From Calonectria ilicicola (lineage: Eukaryota; Ascomycota; Sordariomycetes; Hypocreales; Nectriaceae): a stretch of 64,000 bases of DNA. The position numbers and the translations under genes were made by a program. Shown piece after piece: positions 9,911 to 22,295 of the stretch. Numbering within the stretch: position 1 is the stretch's first letter; every line of letters begins with the position of its first letter. Under the pieces are notes generated by a model that saw only the letters and a list, made by a program, of their open reading frames with translations, was not told the origin of the DNA and did not search any database. The stretch spans positions 3,162,001-3,226,000 of the forward strand of contig CP085826.1 of the NCBI GenBank assembly GCA_020809705.1. The letters run 5' to 3'.

Positions 9911-12157
9911 CTACATGTCTGGGCCCTGTCCTGGGGTGCCTGTAGACTCGACGCCGTGGAAAGCGTCTCCAAAGGCAGAATCGTCCATATCCATATTCAG
10001 ATCCAAGCCCTCACCCAGCTCACCTGCAGAGCCATCCAAGGTAGGGCCATCGAAGCTGGCGAGAGCGTCCCCAGCAGTGTCGAGGTCCCCAAGCGAACTA
10101 AAGTCATTTTGATCGAACGACACAGAACCACCGTCAGTAACGGCTGGTGTTCCGGCTGCGGAGGATGGCTTGGCGGCTGAGAGGCCATGTCTTACGTCGC
10201 CCACAGCAGATGCCACGGCGGGGTGCGCACCGGATGCCGCAGCGCTGGGATCGGGAGTGGCACCTCCCTTAGGGACCATGACCCAATCTCCGCTCCCGGT
10301 ACCATGGTCAGGGGCGGTTGTTGAACCCTTGGCATGCTCGTCTGTTCCGCCCATGGACACATCAGCACCGCCAGGAGCATGGTGAATAGAGGGGTGGGGG
10401 TGAGCGGGTGATGGGACATTAGCATGCGCGGGAGTCGCTGCACCTGAGTGAGCGGCAGACAGGTGTGGTTGAGGCGTGGGGAAATTGTTCATGGGAGTTG
10501 AGGTAGCGGACATGCCAGTGCCTATTTGGTCAAGCAGTCCAGCAGCCGTGCCGCCCATGTCGACGTCAGATTCGCCAATCATGACGCCGCTATTCTGGGA
10601 GCCGGACTGGGACGGCTGTCGAGAAAGCTGCGTTACTGTGGCTGGCGCGGGCTCAGGTGCAGGCGCCTGATAGCCGCCCTCTTGAACTCGAGAAACCGAC
10701 GACTTAGTCTCAACCTTCTTTCCTGTGGAAGCCTCAACGTCTGCGACAATCTCATCCACAGTCTTCTTAGATGCAGCACGGGGTTTGTTGTCTTCATCAT
10801 GGGGGTCTACTCTGCCCTCAACTCTCCACGCCTCGGTTCCAATACTCTCCACCACATTGCGAAGCTCTTTCTCTTTATCGTTGTAGATTGAGCTCTTTTT
10901 GAATTTAGCAAGTGCCTCGTCGTGTGCGGCTTGCATCTTCTCAATCTCGGCCTTTGTCGACTCCAAGTGCGCATTTACACGCTTTCGGAACTCGTCCGCT
11001 TGGCCAGCGTCAAGGCGACCAATGTAAGGCTTGTCTGGGCCTGAGGCAAATGCCTCTGCAGACTGGGCTGGGAAAATACCCTCGGTGAGAGAAGCCAACT
11101 CACCCTTCAAACCCAAGCCGAGGTCTGCAGGGGTAATCTGGTGGACTCTATAAGGCGATGACAAAATCTCTTCCATCCACTCGTGGTTTTGTTGATATCG
11201 GCTCAGAGAGATTTCCCTAGGAGTGAGGTGGTCAAACATATCTCCTCGTGAGACATCCTCCTCGTCATCAAACGCAGCATCAAGCTGGGGCATACTAGGA
11301 ACTGGTGCCTGTTGTGCCTGGTTCGCAGCATGCCGAGCGCGCTTAGCGGGAGGGCCTGGAGGAGCCTGGGCAGGGTAGGCCATCTGCTGAGGGACTCCAC
11401 GGGGCATCATCTGAGGTTGAACCTGCTGCCGCGTAGGGTCTGGTAGTGTAGGCCAGTTGACTCTATCCGAGAGCATGAACTCCTTGCGGCGGATCTGACC
11501 AGCTCTCTGGAGGAAATGTCGCTGCTGCATGATGCTGTTGACTCGTTCATCATAGGGAATCATGGTCACGGGGACACGGTCGTTGGTCTCTGCTGGCCCG
11601 TAGTGCACAATGAAGAGACTCACATCGGGCTGGTGTGGGTTGGGATGACCGGGAACGGGGACCAGTCGGAAGCGTCGTCGGGCATGGAGGGCGAACTGCT
11701 CGCCAGGAATATAACCGGCCTTTTGGTAGTAGATTTCAAGCATCTGAAATGTCATCAGCACACGCATGTAGCATCTTATGAGCTTCGTCACCCACCAGAC
11801 CGTTGCCCAGATCATGCTTGTAGAGATTCTCAGGAGGAGCCCATACAAAGCCATCGGTAGCAAAGTTGGTACCGAGGCGTTGTAGAGGCTGCCAGGTTAG
11901 CAGAATAGTGCCGTCTGCGGGCTTGTCGAGGTATGTCCAGAAGAAGGGAGCTCGGTCTCGCGCGACTTGGGGAGCACTCATGAGCAGCTTGGCGACCTCG
12001 TTAAGGTCGAGGCGAGGCATCACTGGGTATCGAAAGGACGAGATGAGATGGACATGGGGCATCTATGGGATGATTAGCGACGAATTGCGACAAGGTGACG
12101 CGCAGCTAAACATACTAGGTCCTGAGGGACGCCCTGGCTAGGATCGGGTTGAGCCAT
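9911..12157 (-). CDS. SSR4: SWI/SNF and RSC complex subunit Ssr4
   Basis: Three exons: 12157-12116, 12062-11796 and 11743-9911, giving 713 aa. The N-terminal half matches the fungal Ssr4 N-terminal domain (formerly DUF1750): PHVHLISSFRYP, then FFWTYLDKPADGTILLTW and YYQKAGYIPGEQFALHARRR, and later SRYQQNHEWMEEILSSPY. The C-terminal half is disordered and rich in Ser, Thr, Pro, Ala and Gly, ending in an acidic tail. Ssr4 is a fungal-specific component shared by the SWI/SNF and RSC nucleosome remodellers in fission yeast, so a nuclear role in chromatin remodelling is expected. The tiny first exon (14 codons) was chosen because it supplies the conserved start and joins in phase. Confidence 0.9.
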
Positions 12158-15100
12158 GGTGACGGTCGTCGCGATGGACGGGGACAGCGTGTCCAGAGGC
12201 CAGACCGGGCGATTGACGCCTTTGGGAGTCGCACACTGATGAGAGACCTTGTTTACGGGTTGGCGACGAAGCGAGGGTCCAGACGCGGACGATGGGATGA
12301 GGCGGCGCAACGAGTGTTAAGATGCAGTTGACAGAGCAAGCGATAGTGAAGGTCCTGGCGCGGCCCCAAACTTCTCGCGACAAGGCTGCGTGTGCCTGAC
12401 CAATGGATGCGAAGCATGGTGGCGCCGAAAAGTGGACCCGCCCGTCACGACTTTGACAGAGCCTCGTCTGAGCTCAGCCGCTCAATGTTTTTTTTAGTTT
12501 CACAGGTCAAATGGGCCAAACTAGTGTTTTATGCAGGGCTCGACCAAGTTTAACGGCCCAGCATCCAAACTCCACCGAAGTCTGTCTCCTTGCCACCTAT
12601 TTGCGCTCATCTACTTGGTCATATCAATTGCTGGGAAAACAATGACTTGGGCGTGGTAGAAATGCGTTGCCTCTGGTAGCTTAATTATTGTGATAATAAG
12701 TATTGAGAAGGGGAGGAAAGAAAAAAAAATATAAATGTCTTTTGATGCTGTGGAGGTATGTGTTATATGTGTTATTCAATGTGATTCCGTACAAGCACTT
12801 CTGCTGTCCCACTCCGTTGATGGATTGGCTGGCTGGTGGGCATGGATTCATGTATCAACAATGCCAATTGCAACTATGCGCGAAAAAAAAAAACGAGAGG
12901 TTCGGTGAATTTTCTGGCAAGATGATTCGGAGTGCGCGAATAACATGACATGATCATATTATACACTCTGAGCTGAGCTTAACTTTGCGGCACATACTGC
13001 CATATTCTTCACAGCCCCATTACCCATGGTCACCATGCTGCAGTTGGATTCATTGAAGCGATCCAGTCCGGGACGAGAGCTTGGCTCGTGGGGCAGATTG
13101 GGAGGGGGGGAGGGGAGCATTTATTTCAAATCAGCAACGACAAGCGGCCGTAAATACATAGCGGGCATAAATAGCCTCAATTGATATCCCATGAGCCATG
13201 CCAAGCCATTGCAGCCTCAACGATGGACATTGACATTGGGGGTGGAGACAATCTGCAAGCGCACACCATGGACATTGGTGTCTGAGTTGGGCAGGTTTTG
13301 GAGCTCACCAACAATAAAGGATACGTTGAGAAGTGACAAATCCCAAAGCGATTGGCCATGAATAAAATTGTCAACACCCCTCACCCCGCGGGGGCCTGGA
13401 CTTCTATCACCGACAAATATTCGCGAGCTTGGTGTTGCTTGGCATAGCGTACATAACTAAAGTGCACGGGGAGCAGCGGCTCTGCTTCCTATTCACCTTC
13501 CTGACCCTGGACACGGACGGATTTTTTTTCGTCGAGGTTCCCCCTTCGAGCATTGTCCATGGAATCCCGTCTTGGTCAGCGAGCGAGCGACTTCGGACGT
13601 TAAGGCTAGGATGCATGAACTCGGCGCCCTCGCCGCGGGTTGCCATATCGTGACCCGGATTTAATTCCGGTGGAGCAACGGCAGTGGAATGCCCCTCATT
13701 CGACCCCTCCCCCTCTCGAGGGGCCGAGAAAAAAAAAAAAAAGAGAGAGGTCTCTGACGCAGCAAAGATGTTCCACTGCTGCCATGTTGCTTACCACGTT
13801 GCTGGGCTGAGTAAAGTGTGGCGGTTGGTGCTGTGCGGCCTTTTCTGGCCCCTCCTCCACCCGTCGTCGGCCATCTCGGTTCGGATTCAGGCGCCTATGG
13901 ATGCGCGCGTTGGGGTGGCTCGGGCTACTGTCCGACGGGGGCATCGATTGGCACGGCAGTGGCAAGACAGCCTCGGGGCTCCATCAAGATGGCCCCAACA
14001 ATCGGGCGAAATGGTTTCGTCCGACGGCGGCAAAGTCCTAACGGGGTAAACTACGGCGTCATTCTAAGGTGAGAAGGACCGTAGGCGTACGTAGCCGTGG
14101 CGCCTACGAGGTAATACTGGGGGAAACCCTGGTGTGGTGCAGTATCTGTGGGCAATGCCACCCCGCCAACCAAAGGCCATCACGGCGGTATACATGGGGA
14201 CAGGAAGGTGTGGCCGACGGGATGCTCGGGAGCTGAGTTTGCGGAGTTTGCGGTGGTGTTTCAATCGTTTTTTCCACCCGACCTCATGCCCAGAACAGGG
14301 GCCGTGCTACGGCGGAGGCTCGGTGTGAGTCCAGGGGACAAGGATGTGGTCATGACGGTGGAAGAATAACGGCATACGAGACCGAGCGGGTAGTGCACGC
14401 CAGCCATCTCTAACAAGGTGTGTCTGGCTTGAGTCACGGCGTGCCTCCGGAGAGGCCAAGTCCGTGATCCGGAGATGTCGTGGGGAGCGAAATCCGTCGC
14501 CAAGAGCTAGGATCCAAGAGCTAGGATCCAATGGGTAGGTTGGGATGAATGGGGCCTGGAACTTGGGCCATGGCTGCAACGACACCTGGTGCGTAGTAGC
14601 CTTGTCTCATGCTTGCGCTAGGGTGGCGGGGCACAGCATTGAGTTATGATTGATGTTGATGCCGGAGTTGATGCTAACAAAGATTGGAGATGGAGGAAGG
14701 TCATGAGGAGGGGTTGGCGACGCGAGGTGTGCCAGGGACGGCGAGCATAATGTATGACTTGTCATGACATAACAAGTCAACGGTTTCGCCCTTTCCTCCA
14801 AACGGGAGCTCTCGGTGACTGCTCGGCGAGGCTAGGTTGGAGAGATGAGACAGGAATTAACAAGCAACCCCCACCGTTTGTAAGCGTCCCCCAATTCTAT
14901 CGATTGGGGATAAAGCAGCTGCGACAAAAAGGGTAATGCGCTATGTAAGAGCACCACCCCTTTAGCTATGATGACGATAGGTATGTCCCAGTGGGTAGTC
15001 GAAGCCCCGCCATGGGCGAGGACCCCGCTTTGCTTGGTGTGAGCCCAGTCAAACTCAGCCGTTCCGTCGGCCATTTGTAGGTGAGGAATCCTAGCAGCAC

Positions 15101-15285
15101 ACCCAAAGTGACGGCATGTCGTACCTTGGTTGCCGTAGAAGTAGGGCTATCTCCGGTTTGCTCGCCGTTATATTTCTCCTCCCTATTTCTTTCTCTTCCT
15201 TTTTTTTCTCTTCCTCCCCAGACCTCTCTTCACCTTCGACCCTCGTACACACCTTCGCAACAGCAACACCTCCAAAAGATTCATC
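12158..15285. other. 3.1-kb divergent promoter region (SSR4 / 6PGDH)
   Basis: No supported gene. Many short frames on both strands lack domains. It contains A-runs (12718-12730, 12886-12894, 13730-13742) and a GC-rich part (13680-14400). About 100 bp of CT-rich sequence (ctcttccttttttttctct and similar) lies just before the 6PGDH start at 15286, as is common in strongly expressed fungal genes. Confidence 0.5.
14501..14528. repeat. Tandem duplication of a 14-bp unit
   Basis: The unit CAAGAGCTAGGATC occurs twice in direct succession. It is intergenic and has no known function. Confidence 0.8.
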
Positions 15286-17268
15286 ATGTCTGGCCCTGTG
15301 TAAGTCCCCCTCCTGCTTCCTCCTGTTACCCCACCACCCCGCCCCAGGCTTTGGTCTCTATCTGGCGGCCATGCCTCAATTCGCGCATGCTCAGAGCTGT
15401 TCGCGCACGCTCAGAGCTGTTCGCGCACGCTCAGAGCTATTCGTTTGTTGGCTTCATCGCCAATCGTGCGACGGAAGTGTCTCCCATGTGAACGTGGCTC
15501 ACGGTCTCAACACAGCGCTCGCCTTGCAAATATTAAGCTCGGCGGCGCCCAACCCACTACCTCCTCATCGCTGCCTTCTGGTTCGATTCAAGATGCAAAC
15601 AATGCTGACTCTTTGCCAAGTGCGGATCTGGGCCTCATTGGCCTTGCTGTCATGTAAGTTGAGAAATATCTCCATCCCCAATACCCCTCCAATCCGTCTT
15701 GTGTGCTGACAGCTTCGTAGGGGACAGAACCTCATCCTGAACATGGCCGACAACGGTTTCACCATTTGCGCCTTCAACCGAACCGTCTCCAAGGTCGACC
15801 GATTCCTCGAGAACGAGGCCAAGGGCAAGTCCATTGTTGGCGCCAAGGACGTCGAGGAGTTTGTTAGCAAGCTCAAGTCCCCCCGCCGTGTCATGCTCCT
15901 GGTCCAAGCCGGTGCTGCTGTCGATGACTGGATTGAGAAGCTCCTGCCCCTCCTCGAGAAGGGTGATATCATCATTGACGGTGGTAACTCCCACTTCCCC
16001 GACTCCAACCGCCGCACTCAGTACCTCAACTCCAAGGGCATCCGATTTGTCGGCTCTGGTGTCTCTGGTGGTGAGGAGGGTGCCCGATACGGTCCCTCTC
16101 TGATGCCCGGTGGTAACGAGGAGGCCTGGCCCCATATTAAGGACATCTTCCAGAGCATTGCCGCCAAGAGCGACGGCGAGGCATGCTGTGAGTGGGTCGG
16201 TGACGAGGGTGCTGGTCACTACGTCAAGATGGTCCACAACGGTATTGAGTACGGTGACATGCAGCTTATTTGCGAGGTATGTCATGATCGAGTCCGAAAT
16301 ATCCTCATTAACCTTTGCTAACGCGCCAATTGCTAGGCCTACGACATCATGAAGCGTGGTCTCGGTCTCTCCAACAAGGAGATCGGTGACGTTTTCACCA
16401 AGTGGAACAAGGGAGTTCTGGACTCTTTCCTGATTGAGATCACCCGTGACATCATGTACTTCAACGACGAGGACGGCAGCCCCCTTGTTGAGAAGATTCT
16501 TGACAAGGCTGGCCAGAAGGGAACTGGCAAGTGGACTGCCGTTAACTCTCTTGACCTCGGCCAGCCCGTGACCCTCATTGCTGAGGCTGTCCTGGCCCGA
16601 TGCTTGTCTGCTATCAAGGATGAGCGTGTTGCTGCTTCCAGCAAGCTCCAGTTCATCAGCCGCGAGGAGAAGTTCTCCGGTGACAAGGCTCAGTTCCTCG
16701 ATGACCTCGAGCAGGCTCTCTACGCCTCCAAGATTGTTTCCTACGCCCAGGGCTTCATGCTGATGCAGGAGGTAAGAAACCCAAAGTTTAACATTTCCAG
16801 ATCATGAGAACTAATTTTCTGTATTAGGCCGCCAGGGAGTACAAGTGGAAGCTCAACAAGCCCTCTATCGCCCTCATGTGGCGTGGTGGCTGCATTATTC
16901 GATCCGTTTTCCTTAAGGACATCACCGCTGCCTACCGCAAGGACAACGACCTCCAGAACCTCCTCTTCGACGACTTCTTCAACAAGGCTATCCACACTGC
17001 TCAGCCCGGCTGGAGATCCGTTGTTTCCCAGGCTGCTCTCCTGGGTATTCCTACCCCTGCCTTCTCCACCGCTCTGTCTTGGTTCGACGGATACCGAACC
17101 AAGGACCTCCCCGCCAACCTTCTCCAGGCCCAGCGTGACTACTTCGGTGCTCACACCTTCCGTGTCAAGCCCGAGGCTGCCAACGATAAGTACCCCGCTG
17201 GCCAGGACATCCACGTCAACTGGACTGGCCGTGGTGGCAATGTTTCGGCCTCCACCTACCAGGCATAA
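15286..17268 (+). CDS. gnd1: 6-phosphogluconate dehydrogenase, decarboxylating
   Basis: Five exons: 15286-15299, 15621-15653, 15721-16276, 16337-16771 and 16828-17268, giving 492 aa, the usual length. The enzyme oxidises 6-phosphogluconate to ribulose-5-phosphate and CO2 with NADP+, in the oxidative pentose phosphate pathway in the cytosol. Exons 1-3 rebuild the nucleotide-binding fold ([15 protein letters not shown]...AFNRTVSK). The signature region follows: [32 protein letters not shown] and [14 protein letters not shown] with the catalytic Lys. The helical domain continues to a C-terminal [17 protein letters not shown]. Exon 1 codes for only the first 4.7 codons and exon 2 for 11, so the start depends on splicing across a 321-nt first intron. 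The phase and the conserved junction support it. Confidence 0.95.
15381..15440. repeat. Three 20-bp tandem repeats inside 6PGDH intron 1
   Basis: The unit TCGCGCACGCTCAGAGCTGT occurs at 15381-15400, 15401-15420 and 15421-15440. The first copy has a C-to-T change and the third a G-to-A change. It lies within the 321-nt first intron. Confidence 0.9.
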
Positions 17269-18604
17269 GTCAGCTTTCTGGAGAGGTTGTTGGAGGGAGT
17301 TAAATACGAGTAATCGGTGCCTGGTAACTGCGCCGTGCCATTAGTTTTTTGAATAGGTACGCAGGAGATGCAGGCGTTGCACCGAGTAATGAATGGGATG
17401 GAAGAAATTGGGTTTAGAATGCTCGGGACGAAGATCTTGATGCCCTTGAGCTTATTCGCACAAATTAAAAAAATGAATTCATGACCAAGATCAAACGGTT
17501 TTGTTCCCTCGTTCCTTTTCTAGGTACTGTGAATGTAACGATGTGATGAGAGGAGGATGATACCTTGGTAGCTCCAGCACTCCTGAGAGAAATCCTGGTT
17601 GATATTGCTATTTGCTTTTTTTCAACTGGGCCAAGATATATAAATAAAATTATATCCAAACCATCGTATTTATTTATTAAAGAATTAGAAATAACAAAAA
17701 AGTAAAAAAAGAGTAATCCTTTAATGGGTTTACTGCATGAGTTAGATTCATTGAGTGCCCTGTAGTATTTGAAAAGAGGCATATGCCTTAATGCAATTCT
17801 TTGCAACTTATATTAACAAATCACCAAGGCTTTCTTTCTTACTTTCTTTTTTCTCCCGAGCAGAGCCACTAGATGCGCGCAAATAGGTGGCAAGGAGATA
17901 AATATCTATAGAAATGAAATACTAGATCATTTACGTGATCAAGCCATGCATAGCAAACACGCTTTTTAGTCCATTGGATCAGCGAAACTAAATTACAATG
18001 AAATTCGAGCTTAGATGAGGGTTTGTTCAGATAAAGTTGTTGTACGTCGATAGGCCGTGTTCAAGTCATACAAGACAATTCGTGGACCTAAATGATGGTT
18101 CGCAATGTGCATCAACGAAGTGAGACAGCGAAAATGGCTGTAAGGAATGACGTTTAATGACAATTTCCCGCAGAATAGAAATAAATTTGTGAATTTTTCG
18201 CATCTCTTAGAATAACAATAATCATATTGCCAAAGGAAGCGCACTTGAACAATGCTCCAGCCATTGTTTTCCCCGCAATGACATGAAGTTGTACCCAAGG
18301 ATGGGAATGAATCTTCACCGACACGTGACCTCCTCACCGCTCACCGAGCGCCAAAATTCTAGCACCTCACCGAGGCCGAGGCCTAACAGTGGCGGGAGGC
18401 TAGCCAAATCAACATCATCACTTCTCCAACTTTCCACCCACCACACACTTCTCGCGATACCAGCCAACCCTATCTAAGCGTCGCAGCGACGGACAGCAAA
18501 TACTCACGCAGACGATAAAAGAAGAGGAACTTTGAGCAGCTCTCGGCTCAAGGTACGTTCTTACAAAACCGCAGACCATCCATATTTTTATCGCCCTATT
18601 CATC
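17269..18604. other. Intergenic, AT-rich
   Basis: 3' flank of 6PGDH and promoter of the RBM42-like gene. 17600-18280 is AT-rich. Frames on the minus strand (17465-17806, 18011-18337) have no recognisable domain and unusual composition, so they are not called. Confidence 0.5.
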
Positions 18605-19597
18605 ATGTCGTACCCTCCTCCTCCAGGCATCAACAACCTTCCCCCCAGACCTCCAGCCTCCAAGGGCGGCTTCAAGCCTGCCTTCTCTTCAGCAAACCAA
18701 TCTGCCGCGCCCTCGTACTCGAACGCGCCGCCCGCATCCTACTCTGCGTCATCGAGCTACCCAGCCACCGCACCCGCCGCGCAATATGGCCCATCCTATC
18801 CATCCTATTCCGGCGGCGCCGCGCCAGGCGGCGTGACATCGTACGCAGCACCCCAGAAATCTTCGCAAAACTTCGGTCCTCAGAGCTACGGTCCCCAGAG
18901 TTATGGCACCCAGAGCTATGCTGCGCCACAGATTCGAAACCCGTTTCCAGCTCCTGGAACTGCCGGCCCCGACTATGACCCAGAAATGGCTGCCCAGATT
19001 GCGCAGTGGCAGAGCGCCTATGTGAGTAGGGATGCCAAAGACGCCAAGCCCAGCACCGACTCGCCCAAGCCCGAGCCTCAGTCGGCAGCGCCCAATGCGG
19101 ATCGCAAGAAGACAGTCGTCCGAGAAGGCGGTGGTAAGAAGTGGACCGATGAAACACTGCTCGAGTGGGATCCATCACATTTGCGCCTGTTTGTGGGAAA
19201 CTTAGCTGGTGAGACAACTGATGAATCCCTCCTGAAGGCCTTTTCGCGGTGGAAATCCGTCCAAAAAGCCCGTGTCATTCGCGACAAGCGCACCTCCAAG
19301 TCCAAGGGCTACGGCTTCGTCAGCTTTAGCGACGCCGACGACTTCTTCCAGGCGGCCAAGGAGATGAACGGCAAGTACATCCAGAGCCACCCCGTCGTCG
19401 TCCGCAAGGCAAACACGGAAATCAAGGTCAGCAACGCCAAGGACAAGGACAGGAACAACAAGAAAAACAAGAAGAAGGGCGGACACGGAAACGGAGGTGG
19501 AAGCAATGGCTACGAACCCAACCTGGGTCCCATTGGAGGTGGAGGTGTCACAAAGCCCGGCCAGAAGACGAAGAATGGATTACGACTCCTTGGGTAG
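18605..19597 (+). CDS. RNA-binding protein with one RRM, RBM42-like
   Basis: Single exon, 330 aa. The first half is Pro/Ser/Ala/Tyr-rich and disordered, with a short repeat (GPQSYGPQSYGTQSY, around residue 91). A single RRM follows, with RNP2 LRLFVGNL (about 193-200) and RNP1 KGYGFVSF (about 233-240), and ends in VVVRKANTEIK. The tail is Lys/Asn-rich then Gly-rich and closes with KPGQKTKNGLRLLG. An RRM near the C-terminus preceded by LLEWDPSHLRLFVGNL is the arrangement of RBM42, a nuclear RNA-binding protein linked to splicing in animals. The fungal role is inferred only from that similarity. Confidence 0.85.
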   Translation: MSYPPPPGINNLPPRPPASKGGFKPAFSSANQSAAPSYSNAPPASYSASSSYPATAPAAQYGPSYPSYSGGAAPGGVTSYAAPQKSSQNFGPQSYGPQSYGTQSYAAPQIRNPFPAPGTAGPDYDPEMAAQIAQWQSAYVSRDAKDAKPSTDSPKPEPQSAAPNADRKKTVVREGGGKKWTDETLLEWDPSHLRLFVGNLAGETTDESLLKAFSRWKSVQKARVIRDKRTSKSKGYGFVSFSDADDFFQAAKEMNGKYIQSHPVVVRKANTEIKVSNAKDKDRNNKKNKKKGGHGNGGGSNGYEPNLGPIGGGGVTKPGQKTKNGLRLLG

Positions 19598-20182
19598 GCG
19601 GATATTGATGACAGGAGGTTCGCTTTTTGTCTCGTGGTTTTCTATTTTTTGGAAGGCGTTGAGAGAGAGGTTGGTTCCGGCTCATTGATTATGGAGAGGA
19701 TGCATTATAGTAGATAATAGGAGGCTGCATGGTATCGGCAGTTGGTAGAAAAGGCAATCAAACTAAATGAAGACATACATACATACTCATGAAGCACAAA
19801 AGCGTTCTCAAGGTCTTTATAGTGGTTGACATCCAAAATCTGTTCATAAAACTAGTATTGGGTATCTCATTGATGATGTATATGAGTCAAGCATGCCTAT
19901 TTCTAAACCACATGTTGTTAAAACCCCGGGAGCGCGAATATTTGTGTCTTCTCCCTCCAATCAACTTTAGATTTCTGACAATTCAGGATACAGTCCAACC
20001 GGTTCCATTTACCCAAAACCCTTTCCGTTACACCCCTCTTTCTTATATATAATGCCAAGTACCGCTGGTAATACATGATGAAAATACGAACAATTCTGTA
20101 GGGTTTGTTCTGCGTCCGATGACGACTCGTGCTGTGCGAAGTAGAAAACCACTCAGGATGGATGAGGCCCAGAGAAGCATGT
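19598..20182. other. Convergent intergenic region
   Basis: Between the 3' ends of the RBM42-like gene (+) and the transporter (-). AT-rich, with no ORF of note. Confidence 0.5.
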
Positions 20183-22295
20183 TCAATCAGAGCGATGGGG
20201 TCGGTTATCATCCGTTGTTGGAGACTGCATTATGGGCTGGAAATCGCCGTCCGAAGTGATGATCGTCTCTCGTCGGTCCTCCCTGCTCTGAAGTAGTCCT
20301 GCAGCTTCATCGCCATCATCACGTTCCCTGTCGGTATTGCTGCTGGTGCTGTTTCTGCTATCGATAGAGAAGTCATCTTCGGCGGGGTGGTGTCGGTCGT
20401 GGACATCGTTCTGTGCGTTTTCGCGCATCTTTGTTATTTTAATGTAGTTGTACGCAGCAATGGCGGCCATGGTAGTGAGCAATCCAATCAAGTTGACAAC
20501 AGTGAGCGTGTCGTGGAACACGAGGGTAGCAGCGGTGATGGTGACAACTTCCTTGAAAATGCCGGCAATTGAAAGTGTCACAACAGAGGTTCGCTTCAGC
20601 AGAGCAAACTCTGAGGCAGTCATGCAGAAGGCCAGGCAACCTGGGAACAAAAGGAAAAGAGGGGCCATAACAGCGCCCCAGCTGTCGGCAAGGATTTTGA
20701 AGCCATCGATGACATTGCTGATGCCCTCAACGGGGATGGCGAGACAAATGAGAACGAGAAACATGACGGGTGTGAGAAAGAAAATGCTTGAGAAAGGATT
20801 AGACGTCGCAGGATTGCGAAGGAGGAGGATTTGGGTCAAGCCCCAGCGGAAACCTGAGAAGAAGGCGGCCGAGATGACAAGCATGAATCCACCCAGTTTA
20901 AATTCAACTTCTCCAAAGACCATGAGGACGACACCAAGGGTCATGGTTGCAATAATGGCTACCAGACGCCAAGTTGGAGTTTCGAGGCGGAAAAGGAAAG
21001 CGAACATAAGAACAAATGCGAGAGATGAGGATTTACACATGGCTGTGATTGATGTCAGTTTCCGGGTCATGACATTCCAGGTAGAAGATCGAATAAAAAG
21101 AAAACATACTGTAAAAGGTCAAACTGATAAACTTCAGCGAAGTGTTTCCCAAACCAATATCCAGGCCAGTGGCAGCACCGCAGGGGCCAATGCGAGTGAT
21201 ATAGAAGAACTTGGTCATGCCAGTGCTGCTTGACTCCATCTCTTGGCTAGACCGCCCATGGTTTGGTCTTAACGAAGGTATGAAAAAGAGTACAAGACCC
21301 GAGAGGACGAATTGGACCACCATGTGCATACAAGTGGTGAAGAGAGGATATGGAAAGTTGAGGTTATCCTTGCTAAACATCCATTTGTTGTACTGCAGTC
21401 GCAATTGTTAGATTAGCTTGATTTGCGAGGCGGGTTACATGAGGACCAGGGGATAGCACGTTGCAAGTGTCGATAGACGACATTCACGTGAGAAATAGGA
21501 ACTTACCAGTGAGATGGATAGTGAAAACAGGTACCACAAAAGGATCAAGACACCGTTAACTACTAGTTTCCTGAAGACATCCTTATCGGCCTCCTTGCGC
21601 TCCTCAGCCGTGATGCTATTCTTCTCGGGAGCTATGCGCTGGTCCAACTGGGCATTTCTCCTCCGCTTGTTTTGTCTTCTGCGTTTCCCTTGTGTCGTTA
21701 AACCCGTCTCTTCGTCATCGTGTAAATCTTCGTCACTATAGCTCTCGTCCCCTGAACCGTCCCTGCGACCGGCATAGTGATCTGCATCTGTTTCCTCGGA
21801 GATTTTTGGATTGCTGTCGTCGATACCGGTAGAATTGGGGTTCCGCGACCTGCTAGAGGGGCCTGCCTGGCCGACGGGGTTCATGAGGCTGCTCCGGCGG
21901 CGGCGATGACCAGTAATGGGCTCCATCTCGATTTCCTCGTCGGATTCGTCTTCGGTCAAGGACCGAGCCGCGGATGATGACGGGCCGGCCTTTGATTCGC
22001 GGCTCGTTGTCTTGGCGTCCGTTGGCTTGCTCAATGAGAGGGCTGCTGATACTTCTGGTGTCGCGCCGGGAGTTGGCGAAGAAGACGACGAAGAGGAGGC
22101 AGGGGTTCGCAGGGCGGGAGAGATTGAAGATGCCGTCGATTGAGGACGACCAGGAGGACCGGGAAGCAGGCCAAGGGCGTTGTTGTCTTCGTCGTCTGAA
22201 GAATCGGAGGAGAGAAGATCACGATCGGTCGAGTTGGAGGGAGATTGAGAGGATGGGGTCACGGTGGGTTGATGGATGTGATGAGCAGCGGGCAT
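20183..22295 (-). CDS. Nucleotide-sugar / triose-phosphate-type transporter (SLC35C2/Ymd8-like)
   Basis: Three exons: 22295-21507, 21392-21110 and 21042-20183, giving 643 aa. About 245 N-terminal residues are disordered, Ser-rich and acidic, ending in a basic patch (GKRRRQNKRRRNAQ). They precede a ten-helix drug/metabolite-transporter fold: LVVNGVLILLWYLFSLSISL, then YNKWMF, LNFPYPLFTTCMHM, GLDIGLGNTSLKFISLTFYT, MCKSSSLAFVLMFA and GGFMLVISAAFFSGFRWGLTQ. The YNKW and TMCKSSSLAF signatures are typical of the TPT family branch that includes SLC35C2 and yeast Ymd8, which act in the Golgi or early secretory membranes. Substrate is unknown. The C-terminal tail is acidic and Ser-rich. Confidence 0.88.

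Noticed and set aside
9594..10180. Plus-strand ORFs opposite the SSR4 C-terminus
   Set aside because: Antisense to a low-complexity coding region, with no domain.
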